Part shown: piece by piece, positions 34,288 through 43,600 of the stretch
How the letters are laid out: every line of letters starts with the position of its first letter
Position numbering within the stretch: the stretch's first letter is position 1
Assembly: GCF_003330845.1 (NCBI RefSeq)
Contig: NZ_CP026121.1
Span: 2,027,501-2,091,500, forward strand
Length of the DNA stretch: 64,000 nucleotides
Origin: Streptomyces sp. Go-475
GTDB lineage: Bacteria > Actinomycetota > Actinomycetes > Streptomycetales > Streptomycetaceae
Direction: 5' to 3'
Made by a program: the position numbers and the translations under genes
The notes under the pieces: generated by a model
Seen by the model: the letters and a program-made list of their open reading frames with translations, nothing else
Databases searched by the model: none
What the model was told of the DNA's origin: nothing

Positions 34288-35427
34288 GTGGACCTGGCAT
34301 TCTCCCCGGCGGACGAGGAGTTCCGCACCGAGGCGCGGGAGTGGCTGCACGCGCACGTGCCGCGCCGGCCGCTGCCCTCCCTGGAGACCGAGGAGGGCTT
34401 CGCCGCGCACCGCGCCTGGGAGGCGGAACTGGCCGCGGACCGCTGGTCGGTGGTCGACTGGCCGTCCGAGTACGGCGGACGGGACGCGGGTCTCGTGCGC
34501 TGGCTGCTGTTCGAGGAGGAGTACTACGCGGCGGGCGCGCCGGGCCGGGTCGGCCAGAACGGCATCCATCTGCTCGCCCCGACGCTCTTCGCCCACGGCA
34601 CCGAGGAGCAGCGGGCGCGGGTGCTCCCGCCGATGGCCTGCGGTGAGGTGGTGTGGGCGCAGGCCTGGTCGGAGCCGGAGGCCGGTTCGGACCTGGCGTC
34701 GCTGCGGGCGCGGGCCGTGCGCACGGACGGCGGGTGGCGCCTGAGCGGGCAGAAGACCTGGTCGTCCCGGGCCGCGTTCGCCGACCGCGCGTTCGGGCTG
34801 TTCCGCAGCGACCCGGACGCGCCGAAACCCCACCAGGGCCTGACCTACCTGATGTTCGGCCTGCGGGCTCCAGGTGTCACGGTCCGCCCGATCGCCCGGC
34901 TCGACGGCAAGCCGGCGTTCGCGGAGCTGTTCCTCGACGAGGTCTTCGTGCCCGACGAGGACGTGATCGGCCAGCCGGGCCAGGGCTGGCGGATCGCGAT
35001 GTCGACGGCGGGCAATGAACGCGGGCTGATGCTCCGCTCCCCCGGCCGCTTCCTCGCCTCCGCGCGGCGGCTGGCCGGGCTGTGGCGGGAGCGGGGCGGC
35101 CCGGCGGCCGCGCGGGACCGGGTGGCCGACGCCCTGATCGGCGCCCGCGCCTACCAGCTCTTCACGTACGCGGCGGCCTCCCGCTTCCTGGACGGCGAGG
35201 CCGTCGGCCCGGAGTCGAGCCTGAACAAGGTGTTCTGGTCCGAACTGGACCTCGCACTGCACGAGACGGCCCTCGACCTCCTCGGCCCGGAGGGCGAACT
35301 GGCCGGCACGGACTGGGCGGAGCGGTACGTCTTCGCGCTCGCCGGTCCGCTCTACGCGGGCACGAACGAGATCCAGCGCGACATCATCGCCGAGCGGCTG
35401 CTCGGCCTGCCGAAGGGACGCCGGTGA
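34288..35427 (+). CDS. Acyl-CoA dehydrogenase, FadE31/FadE30-like
   Basis: A 379-aa FAD-dependent acyl-CoA dehydrogenase. N-terminal helical domain (DLAFSPADEEFRTEAREWL), middle beta domain with WAQAWSEPEAGSDLASL and GQKTWSSRAAFADRAF, and C-terminal domain with MSTAGNERGLMLRSPGRF and GPLYAGTNEIQRDIIAERLL. The Glu of NERG is in the region that holds the catalytic base. Its direct coupling to a second, shorter dehydrogenase gene (TGATG junction at 35425-35429) fits the heteromeric FadE pairs of steroid catabolism, so FadE31 is favoured over FadE30. GTG at 34288 follows GGAAGGAGG. Operator site B lies 30 bp upstream. Confidence 0.85.
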   Translation: MDLAFSPADEEFRTEAREWLHAHVPRRPLPSLETEEGFAAHRAWEAELAADRWSVVDWPSEYGGRDAGLVRWLLFEEEYYAAGAPGRVGQNGIHLLAPTLFAHGTEEQRARVLPPMACGEVVWAQAWSEPEAGSDLASLRARAVRTDGGWRLSGQKTWSSRAAFADRAFGLFRSDPDAPKPHQGLTYLMFGLRAPGVTVRPIARLDGKPAFAELFLDEVFVPDEDVIGQPGQGWRIAMSTAGNERGLMLRSPGRFLASARRLAGLWRERGGPAAARDRVADALIGARAYQLFTYAAASRFLDGEAVGPESSLNKVFWSELDLALHETALDLLGPEGELAGTDWAERYVFALAGPLYAGTNEIQRDIIAERLLGLPKGRR

Positions 35428-37248
35428 TGCGTTTCCTCCTCGACCCCGAGCAGCGCGCCTTCGCCGCGTCGCTGGACGCCCTGCTGACGGCGGCGGACAC
35501 ACCGGCGGTGGTGCGGGAGTGGAGCCGGGGCGACCATGCGAGCGGGCGGGCGCTGTGGGCCCGGCTCGCGGAGGCGGGCGTGTTCGCGCTGGCGGTGCCG
35601 GAGGCGTACGAGGGCCTGGGGCCGCGGCCCGTGGAACTGGCCGTCGCGTTCATGGAACTGGGCCGCCACGCGGTGCCCGGCCCCCTGGTCGAGACGGTCA
35701 CGGCGGCGGCGCTCCTCGCGGAAGCGGACCCGGGCACCGCCAAGCGGCTGCTGCCGGCGCTGGCATCCGGGGAGACGATGGCGACGGTGACACCACCCCG
35801 GACCCAGGACACGACCGTCGCGAACGGCACCCCGGTGCCCTGGGCGCCGCAGGACGCAGGGCTCGGAGGCGGCGTCCCCGAGCACCAGGCACAGGCCGCG
35901 ACCGCCACGACCGACATCCCCGCACCCCGGACCCAGGACACGGAGGCCGGGGACGGCACCCCCGAGCCCCGGACACGGGCCACGACCGCCACGACCGACA
36001 CCCCCGCACCCCGGACCCAGGACACGGAGGCCAGGGACGACACCCCCAAGCACCAAGCACAGGCCACGACCGCCACGACCGACACCCCCGCACCCCGGAC
36101 CCAGGACACGGAGGCCAGGGACGACACCCCAAGCACCAAGCACAGGCCACGACCGCCACGACACACCACGCACCCCGGACCCAGGACCCGGAGGCCAGGG
36201 ACGACACCCCAAGCACCAACCACAGGCCACGACCGCCACGACCGACACCCCCGCCCCGGACCCAGGACACGAAGGCCAGGGACGACACCCCCAAGCACCA
36301 AGCACAGGCCACGACCGCCACGACCGACACCCCGCACCCCGGACCCAGGACACGAAGGCCAGGGACGACACCCCCAAGCACCAAGCACAGGCCACGACCG
36401 CCACGACCGACACCCCCGCGCCCCGGACCCAGGACACGAAGGCCGGGGACGACACCCCCAAGCACCAAGCACAGGCCACGACCGCCACGACCGACACCCC
36501 CGCACCCCGGACCCAGGACACGGAGGCCAGGGACGGCACCCCCGAGCCCCGGACACGGGCCGCGACCGCCACGGCCGGCACCCCCGCACCCCGGACCCAG
36601 GACGCGACCACCCCAACCGGCGCCCCCAGCCCGCGCGAGCCCGCGCCGACGCCCCCGCAAGTCCCCTACGCCCTGGACGGTGACGTCGCCGGCCTCCGGA
36701 TCGTGTGGGAGCCCGGTGGCGTCCGTCTCTCCCCTGGTCACGGGCCGGTGCGGGCCTCCCTCGACCCCGCCCGGCGGTTCACCGCCCTCACCCCGGGCGG
36801 TGAACTTCTCGGCGCTCCCGCGGAAGCCGCCCTGTCCTGGGCCCGTCTCGCCACCGCCGCCCAGGCCCTCGGCGTGGGGCTGGCGCTCCTCGACAGGACC
36901 GTCGGTCACGTCAGGCGGCGCCACCAGTTCGGCGTTCCCGTCGGCTCGTTCCAGGCGGTCAAGCACCGCCTGGCCGACGCGAAGATCGCCCTGGAGTTCG
37001 CGCGGCCCCTGGTCCTCGGCGCCGCGCTGACCCTGCGCCCGGCCGACGTCGCCGCCGCCAAGGTCGCCGCCTGCGAGGCCGCGTACGCCACCGCCCGCAC
37101 GGCGCTGCACCTGCACGGCGCGATCGGCTACACCGCGGAGTACGACATGTCGCTGTGGCTGACCAAGGCCCGGGCCCTGCGCACCGCCTGGGGCGCTCCC
37201 GAGGAGTGCCGGGCGCTGGTCGTCAGTGCCGGTGATCGCCGCTGGTGA
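35427..37248 (+). pseudogene. FadE32/33-like acyl-CoA dehydrogenase interrupted by a minisatellite and frameshifted
   Basis: The N-terminal dehydrogenase domain (about 125 residues from MRFLLDPEQRAFAAS to LASGETMATV) is encoded from 35427. The beta/C-terminal part (about 200 residues: VPYALDGDVAGLRIVWEPGG, then HVRRRHQFGVPVGSFQAVKH, HLHGAIGYTAEYDMSLWLTK) is encoded up to 37248. Together they equal a normal 320-aa FadE32/33-type subunit. Between them lie about 850 bp of 84-bp tandem repeats. The two halves are one reading frame apart because the repeats carry net -8 bases of indels. From the ATG, translation therefore ends at 36683 with a repeat-encoded tail instead of the C-domain. Either a pseudogene, a switchable locus, or a sequencing slip in C-runs. 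Both domains themselves look intact. Confidence 0.75.
35796..36610 (+). repeat. 84-bp minisatellite, about ten copies
   Basis: CCCCGGACCCAGGAC recurs at 35796, 35925, 36009, 36093, 36173, 36254, 36337, 36421, 36505 and 36589. The intervals are 129, 84, 84, 80, 81, 83, 84, 84 and 84 bp. An 84-bp unit encodes 28 residues (APRTQDTEARDD, TPKHQAQATTATTDTP). The repeat peptide is in frame 0 for copies 1-4, frame 2 for copies 5-6 and frame 1 for copies 7-10. Losses are single C bases in C5 runs plus 2- and 3-base gaps. It replaces a short linker in the dehydrogenase. Confidence 0.92.
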
Positions 37249-38878
37249 TCTCCCGGTACTCCTCCACCGTCGGCTTCTGGATCCGCGCGTCGGGCCCGAA
37301 CATGGCGTGCGCGAGCCGGGCGCGCAGCCGCTCGGACCGCTTGACCTTGCGGCGCACGCCGTGCGCGTCGACCTCGGGCCCGACCTCGTACGGCGGGTTC
37401 TGCTCGTGCTGGGTGAGGGTGAACAGCTCGGCCTGCGTGAGGGGCTCGTGCACCTCGACGTACTCGCCGGTCGGCAGCCGTTTGATGGTGCCGGTCTCCC
37501 TGCCGTGCAGGACCTTGGCGCGGTCGCGGCGCTGGAGGCCCATGCAGATCTTCTTCGTGACGATGAACGCGACGACCGGCAGCACGAACGCGCCGATCCG
37601 CACGAACCAGGTGATCACGTTGATGGACAGGTGCAGATGGGTGGCGACGATGTCGTTGCCGCCGCCGATCAGCAGCACCGCGTACAGCGTCAGCCAGGCC
37701 ACGCCGAGACCGGTGCGCACGGGCACGTTGCGCGGCCGGTCCAGGATGTGGTGCTCGCGCTTGTCGCCCGTGATCCACGCCTCGATGAAGGGGTAGACGC
37801 CGATGGCGAGCATGACCAGCGGGAAGAGCGCGAACGGGATGAACACGCCGAGCACCAGCGTGTGGCCCCACAGGTTGATCTCCCATCCCGGCATCACCCG
37901 GATCAGTCCCTCGGAGAAGCCGAGGTACCAGTCGGGCTGGGCGCCGGTGGTGACGAGGTCGGGCCGGTAGGGCCCGAAGGCCCACACGGGGTTGATCTGG
38001 GCGATCGCGCCCATGATGGTCAGCACGCCGAAGACGAGGAAGAAGAAGCCGCCCGCCTTGGCCATGTAGACCGGCAGGAAGGGCATCCCGACGACCGTCC
38101 GCTCCTTGCGTCCGGGGCCCGGGAACTGGGTGTGCTTGTGGTAGAAGACCAGGATCAGATGGGCCGTCACCAGGCCCAGCATGATCCCCGGCAGCAGCAG
38201 CACATGGACCGGGAAGAGACGCGAGATGATGTCGTCGCCGGGGAACTCCCCGCCGAAGAGGAAGAACGCCACGTACGTCCCGACGATCGGGATCGACAGG
38301 ATCGCTCCGTGCGCGAAGCGCAGGCCGGTGCCGGACAGCAGGTCGTCCGGGAGGGAGTAGCCGGTCAGGCCGGTGATGATGCCGAGCATCAGCAGGGTCC
38401 AGCCGAAGACCCAGTTCAGCTCGCGCGGCTTGCGGAAGGCGCCCGTGAAGAACACCCGCATCATGTGCACCATCATGCCGGTGATGAAGACCAGCGCCGC
38501 CCAGTGGTGGATCTGCCGGATCAGCAGCCCGCCGCGCACGTCGAAGCTGATGTCCAGCGTGGACTCGAACGCCCTGGACATGAGCACGCCGTTGAGCTCG
38601 GTGTAGGAGCCGTGGTAGACGACCTCCTGCATGCTCGGCTCGAAGAACAGGGTGAGGTAGACGCCGGTGAGGATCAGGACGACGAAGCTGTAGAGGGTGA
38701 CCTCGCCCAGCATGAAGGACCAGTGGTCCGGGAAGACCTTGCGCATGTTGGCCTTGGCCAGCGCGTAGAGCCCGAGCCGTCCGTCCGCCCAGTCGGCGAG
38801 TTTCTCGCCCTTGCCGGCGGGAGGCCTCCTGCGAGCGGAGGCCGTCCCGTACACCCGTCGTGCGCCGTCGTCGCCCAT
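37223..38878 (-). CDS. qcrB: Cytochrome bc1 complex cytochrome b subunit (solitary QcrB)
   Basis: A 551-aa integral membrane protein with eight or so transmembrane helices. The haem-ligand helices are visible: IRQIHHWAALVFITGMMVHM, and HVLLLPGIMLGLVTAHLILV with FYHKHTQFPGPG. The quinol-site helix region is TLLMLGIITGLTGYSLPDDL. It has the long cytoplasmic C-terminal tail (LTQAELFTLTQHEQNPPYEV) of actinobacterial QcrB. The usual qcrCAB gene order is absent: no Rieske protein or dihaem cytochrome c is adjacent, so this looks like a second, free-standing copy. ATG at 38878 has GGGGAGG upstream. Its 3' end overlaps the interrupted dehydrogenase gene by 26 bp in convergent orientation. Confidence 0.9.
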   Translation of the reverse strand: MGDDGARRVYGTASARRRPPAGKGEKLADWADGRLGLYALAKANMRKVFPDHWSFMLGEVTLYSFVVLILTGVYLTLFFEPSMQEVVYHGSYTELNGVLMSRAFESTLDISFDVRGGLLIRQIHHWAALVFITGMMVHMMRVFFTGAFRKPRELNWVFGWTLLMLGIITGLTGYSLPDDLLSGTGLRFAHGAILSIPIVGTYVAFFLFGGEFPGDDIISRLFPVHVLLLPGIMLGLVTAHLILVFYHKHTQFPGPGRKERTVVGMPFLPVYMAKAGGFFFLVFGVLTIMGAIAQINPVWAFGPYRPDLVTTGAQPDWYLGFSEGLIRVMPGWEINLWGHTLVLGVFIPFALFPLVMLAIGVYPFIEAWITGDKREHHILDRPRNVPVRTGLGVAWLTLYAVLLIGGGNDIVATHLHLSINVITWFVRIGAFVLPVVAFIVTKKICMGLQRRDRAKVLHGRETGTIKRLPTGEYVEVHEPLTQAELFTLTQHEQNPPYEVGPEVDAHGVRRKVKRSERLRARLAHAMFGPDARIQKPTVEEYREITSGDHRH

Positions 38879-38994
38879 ACGTCGTCGCCTCCCCGTGGGA
38901 TCCTTCCCAGGGTGGCACGGCTGGACGAGCACGCCAACGGGGCGAGGGGGCGGCTAGGCCAAGGGGGCGAGCAGGCGGCTCGGTGCCTGCCGGG

Positions 38995-39036
38995 AGCCCT
39001 CCAGCCGGGCGCTGACGCCGGTCTCCCGGGAGGGCT
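38995..39036 (-). terminator. Hairpin after the vWA gene
   Basis: AGCCCTCC (38995-39002) pairs with GGAGGGCT (39029-39036) across 26 bases, with additional GC-rich pairing possible inside the loop. It lies 12 bp past the vWA gene stop, in the short gap before the qcrB start. Confidence 0.4.
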
Positions 39037-39047
39037 GGGCGCCTGAC

Positions 39048-39764
39048 TCACACAATCCCCCGGGCCCGCGCGGCCACGAGCCACTTCGGGAACTCCCCCA
39101 CCAGCCGGTCGTACAGCTCGGCGTCCGGCACCTTCCGCGGGTCCTCCCCCGCGGGGAAGAAGCCGGCGTTGTCGACGACCCGCTTGTCCGGCACGGCCAG
39201 CTCGTCCAGCTTGCGCAGGAAGTCGAACTGCTTGCCGCGCGGGTCGCCGAAGCCGATGAACTGCCAGAACAGCGGCAGTTTCGCCGCCTTGCACAGATAC
39301 CGTTCGGCGGCGAGCTTGTTGGTCGGCCCGCCGTCGGTCTGGAAGACCACCAGGGCGGGCTCGGAGGTGCCGCTGTCGAGGTAGTGGTCGATGACGGCGT
39401 CCATCGCCAGGTGGTAGCTGGTCTTCCCCATGTGTCCGAGCCCGGCCACGATCCGCTCGATCCGCCCCTCGTGATGGGCCAGGGCGATCTCGGTCTCGGC
39501 GTCGATGTCCGTGGAGAAGAACACGACCGGCACGGTGCCGTCGTCGTCGAGGTGCGCCGACAGCCCGAGCACCCGGTCGGCCAGCGCCTGCACGCTGCCG
39601 TCCTGGTAGTAGGGCCGCATCGAGCCGGAGTGGTCGACGACGAGGTAGACCGCGGCGCGCAGCCCGTCCAGCCCGTGCTTCGTGAGGGACACCCCGGCGC
39701 TCTTGTAGAGGTTCACCAGCGCGGGAGCGGTCTCCTGGACCTTGGTGAGGCTGATCGCGGCCAT
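39048..39764 (-). CDS. TerF-like von Willebrand factor A domain protein
   Basis: A 238-aa cytoplasmic protein made almost entirely of a vWA domain. The metal-ion-dependent adhesion site is DHSGSM (starting at Asp44, the D-x-S-x-S pattern), with the later Thr in GKTSYHLAM and Asp in VVFQTDGGPTNK completing the site. It resembles the C-terminal vWA domain of TerF and of the tellurium-resistance/stress proteins common in streptomycetes. No TerD-type domain is present and no ter genes are adjacent. Function is probably protein-protein interaction in stress response, but this is inference. It ends just before a hairpin at 38995-39036. Confidence 0.87.
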   Translation of the reverse strand: MAAISLTKVQETAPALVNLYKSAGVSLTKHGLDGLRAAVYLVVDHSGSMRPYYQDGSVQALADRVLGLSAHLDDDGTVPVVFFSTDIDAETEIALAHHEGRIERIVAGLGHMGKTSYHLAMDAVIDHYLDSGTSEPALVVFQTDGGPTNKLAAERYLCKAAKLPLFWQFIGFGDPRGKQFDFLRKLDELAVPDKRVVDNAGFFPAGEDPRKVPDAELYDRLVGEFPKWLVAARARGIV

Positions 39765-39776
39765 GGCCTTACTGTC

Positions 39777-40508
39777 TCACTCCTCGACGACCACTCCGTC
39801 ACTCAGGCTGAGCACCCGGTCGGCCAGGCCGAGGAGTTGGGGGTCGTGGGTGGCGACGAGGGCCGTGACCCCCTCGCTGCGGACCACGGCCCGCAGCAGC
39901 TCCATCACCGCCAGACCGGTGGCGGCATCGAGCTGGCCGGTCGGTTCGTCGGCGAGCAGCAGGGCAGGGCGGTTGGCGAGGGCCCGGGCGATGGCGACGC
40001 GCTGCTGCTGCCCGCCGGAGAGCTCGGCGGGCCGCTGCGCCTCATGGCCGGCGAGGCCCACCAGGGCCAGCAGCAGCGCCACCCGCTCCTCGCGTTCGCG
40101 GGGCTCGGCCCGGCGCAGCCGCAGCGGCACGCCCACGTTCTCGGCGGCGGTGAGGATGGGGATGAGCCCGAAGGACTGGAAGACGAAACCGATCCGGTCG
40201 CGGCGCAGTTCCAGCAGCTCGCTCTCGCCCAGCGCCGACAGGTCCGTGCCGTCCACGACGACCCGGCCGCTCCGCGGCGAGTCGAGGCCGCCGATCAGCT
40301 GGAGCAGCGTCGACTTGCCGGAGCCCGAGCGGCCCTTGAGGGCGACCAGTTCACCGCGCCGGACGGCGAAGGTGGCCCCGCGCAGCGCGTGGACGGCCGC
40401 GGCGCCGGTGCCGTAGGAGTGGTGCAGATCCTCCACGCGCAGCATGGGCTCGTCGGACGCGTCGTCGGCGAGGGCGGCACCGGACGCCGGACTGGTGTTC
40501 TCGGTCAT
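39777..40508 (-). CDS. MacB/LolD-type ABC transporter ATP-binding protein
   Basis: A 243-aa ATPase of the family that drives FtsX-like permeases. Walker A is GRSGSGKST, Q-loop VFQSFGLIPILTA, signature LSGGQQQRVAIARAL, Walker B LLLADEPTGQLD, H-loop VATHDPQLL. ATG at 40508 is given; GTG three bases upstream or a TTG at 40544 are less likely. The latter falls in a promoter-like TTGACC, and the transcript may be nearly leaderless. It is divergent from the first FtsX-like permease, with which it probably works. Confidence 0.88.
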   Translation of the reverse strand: MTENTSPASGAALADDASDEPMLRVEDLHHSYGTGAAAVHALRGATFAVRRGELVALKGRSGSGKSTLLQLIGGLDSPRSGRVVVDGTDLSALGESELLELRRDRIGFVFQSFGLIPILTAAENVGVPLRLRRAEPREREERVALLLALVGLAGHEAQRPAELSGGQQQRVAIARALANRPALLLADEPTGQLDAATGLAVMELLRAVVRSEGVTALVATHDPQLLGLADRVLSLSDGVVVEE

Positions 40509-40516
40509 CACCGCAT

Positions 40517-40544
40517 CCCATACGGAACCGGTCCGGACGGTCAA
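40517..40544 (-). promoter_or_regulatory. Candidate promoter for the ABC ATPase, possibly leaderless
   Basis: On the minus strand TTGACC (40544-40539) and TATGGG (40522-40517) are 16 bases apart. Transcription would start near 40510, at or next to the start codons GTG/ATG (40511/40508). Confidence 0.4.
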
Positions 40545-40619
40545 GAGCTGAACGACCCGGGTTCGAACGCATGTGCCGGAATGGTAAGTCCGTGATATGC
40601 ATGCCGCGTTGGGAGAACA

Positions 40620-43600
40620 GTGGCTCGGCCGGCGGGTGGGGGAAGAGTGACGGGCTTACTGCTGCTGCGCCTGCGCGCGCACCGGCTGCTGCTCACGGCC
40701 GCCCTGCTCGCCGTCCTGCTGACCACCTCGGTGCTCGCCGCCCTCACGGCCTTCTCCGGCTCCGTCGGGGACGCGGCGCTGCGCGGCACCCTGGGCGGCC
40801 GGGCCGCGGCCTCCGCCTCCCTGGTCGTCGAGGCGGACGTGCCCCGGGACCGGCGGGACGCGGCGCAGCGGGCCGTGGTGCGCGGGGCGCGGGAGGCGTT
40901 CGGCGGGCTGCCGGTGACCGTGCGGAGGCTGGAGCGGTCCGGGCCGTACGCGCTGCCCCGTTCCCTGCAGAGTGCCGACGCCCGTGCCGGGGAGCCCGAT
41001 CTCACGCACCTGGCCGCCCTGGACCGGTCGCGGATCAGGCTGGTCTCGGGCACCCTGCCGGGCCCGGCCCCGGCCGCCCGTACGGCCGCCGTGCCCGTCG
41101 CCCTGCCGGAGGCGGCCGTCGAGAAGCTGAGGCTGCGGCCGGGAGCGCGGGTCACGCTCACCGACCGGCTGGGCGGAGAGCCCCTGCGGGTGCGGGTGAC
41201 CGGCGTGTACCGGGCGGCCGACACCTCCGACCCCTACTGGCAGGCGGACACGCTCGGCGGGCAGGGCGTGCGCACCGTCGCCTTCACCACGTACGGGCCG
41301 CTGCTGGCCGACGCGTCGGTGCTCGCCTCCGGCCGCGCCTCCGAGGACGGCACGGGCTGGGTGGCGACGGCCGACTACCGCGCCTTCACCACCGACGGCA
41401 TGGACGCGCTCCGCGCGGCGGCCGTCCGCGCGGCGTCGGCGCTGCGCGCGGACCCGGCGCTCGGCGGTGCCGCGGACGTGCGCACCGGGCTGCCCGAGGT
41501 GCTCGACCGGACCGGGCGGACCCTGCTGGTGTCGCGGTCCACCCTGCTGATCGTCTCCGTGCAGCTGGTGCTGCTCGCCGGGTACGCGCTGCTTCTGGTG
41601 GCGCGGCTGCTGGGCAGTGAACGGGCGGGCGAGACGGAGCTGTTGCGGGCCAGGGGCGCGTCGCGCGGCCGGATCACCGGACTGGCCGCGCTGGAGGCGC
41701 TGCTGCTGGCCGTGCCCGCCGGGGTCTGTGCGGCGCTGCTGTCCGGGCCGTTGGCCCGGCTGCTGGCCCGGTGGTCCGGGCTCGGCCGGATCGGGCTGCG
41801 GCTCGACACCGCCCCGTCGGGCGCGGTCTGGCTGGTCGCGGCCGGGGTGGCGGTGGTGTGCGCCGTGGCGGTCGTGGCGCCCGCGCTGGCGGCGACGGCC
41901 GGTACGACGGTACGGCTGCGGCGCGTGCGCGCCGCCACGGCTGCCGCGCCCGTGCGCGCCGGAGCCGATGTCGGGCTGCTGCTGATCGCGGGCGTGGCGT
42001 ACTGGCAGCTGGCACGGCAGACCGACGCGACCGGCGGCGGGGTGCTCAGCCGGGACCGGGCCGGGCAGCTGGGCGTCGACCCGCTGCTGGTCGCGGCGCC
42101 CGCGCTGGCGCTGCTGGCCGGCACGGTGCTGACGCTGCGGCTGCTGCCGCTGCTGGCCCGGCTCGCGGAGCGGCGGTCCGCGCGGGGGCGCGGGCTGCCG
42201 GCGGCGCTGGCGGGCTGGCAGTTCAGCCGCCGCCCGCTGCGCGGGGCGGGCCCGGTGCTGCTGCTGGTCATCGCCGTGGCGACGGGGATGCTGGCGATCG
42301 GGCACGGCGCGTCCTGGGACCGGTCCCAGGACGACCAGGCCGACTTCCGGACGGGCGCCGCCGTCCGGGTCCTGGACCACCGGCCGGGCAGCCCCGGCCA
42401 GACCGGTCTCTACGCCGCGCTGCCCGGGGCCCGGGACTCCGCCCCCGCGCACCGCACCACCCTGGCCCTCTCCGGCGACCGCGAGGCGACGGTCCTCGCC
42501 CTGGACACGGCCCACGCCGTGGACGGCATGCTGATGCGCGGCGACCTCGCCGGCGAGCCCCCGGCGGCACTGTTGCGGGCGCTGGCCCCGCCCGCGCGGG
42601 ACGACGACCGGGCGGTGCGGCTCCCGGACGGCACCCGGCGGCTCGCCCTCGACGTGCGGATCACCGACGAGCGGTCCCGGACGGGGCGCTCCCCCTCCGG
42701 CCGCGCGCCCCTGCTCACGGTGGTCGTCGAGGACCGGTACGGCATCGCGTACCGGCTGGGCGCCGGGAGCGTCCCGGTGGACGGCCGGGTCCACCGGGCC
42801 ACGCTCGACCTGGACGTGACGGCGACGGGCCGCCGTGCCGCCCCGGCCGGGCCGCTGCGGCTGACCGGGCTGCAGCTCGACGACACCTCCCCCGCCGTCC
42901 GCCCCGAACAGCACCGGTTCACCGTCGAACGGCTGCTCGCCACCGGCCGCGACGGCGCCGCGCGGACCGTTCCGGCGCCCGCCGGAACGCGCTGGCAGGG
43001 TGACCGGGCCGTGACGGAGAACGGCGAGGTCGTCGCCCGTTCGGCCGCCGAGCCCGCCGTGTCGGGGACCGCGCCGCTGACCGTGGCGTACGGCACCGGC
43101 GCCGACCCCGACGGCATCGAGGGCGCCTCGCGGGTCTACACCCTCCGTGTCGCCACCACCGGGGCCGGGGCGCCGCGCGGCCTGTCCGCCGTCGCCACCC
43201 GGGACTTCCTGCGGGCGGCGGGGGCCGGGCCCGGCGACACCATCGACGTACCGCTGTCCGGGGAGCAGCTGCGGGTGCGGATCGTGCGGGTGGTCGAGGA
43301 ACTGCCGACCACCGGCACCGGCGTGGGCGGGCAGGCCGTGGACGGCGGGGCGCTGCTGCTCGATCTGCGGGCCGTCGACGCCGTGCTGGCGCGACGGGCC
43401 GGTGCGCCGCTCGCCCCCACCGAGTGGTGGGTGAGCGCCGCCCCCGGCAAGGCCGCCGAGGTCGCCGCGGCGCTGCGGGCGCGCCCCGACCTCGCACCGC
43501 AGCAGGTGCTGGTGCGGGACGAGACCGCGGCCGAGCTGCTGCGGGACCCGCTCGGCGCCGGGCCGCGCTCGGCGCTGACGGCGGTGGCGGTGGCCGCCGT

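Noticed and set aside
35796..36610. CRISPR array
   Set aside because: The 84-bp period has no unique spacers; whole units are repeated with small changes, so it is a minisatellite.
35352..36611. Long minus-strand open readings (about 400-470 aa, Val/Gly/Trp-rich) across the 84-bp repeats
   Set aside because: The repeat unit is stop-free in several frames because of its composition. These readings have no ribosome site or family resemblance, and the plus strand encodes a recognisable dehydrogenase on both sides.
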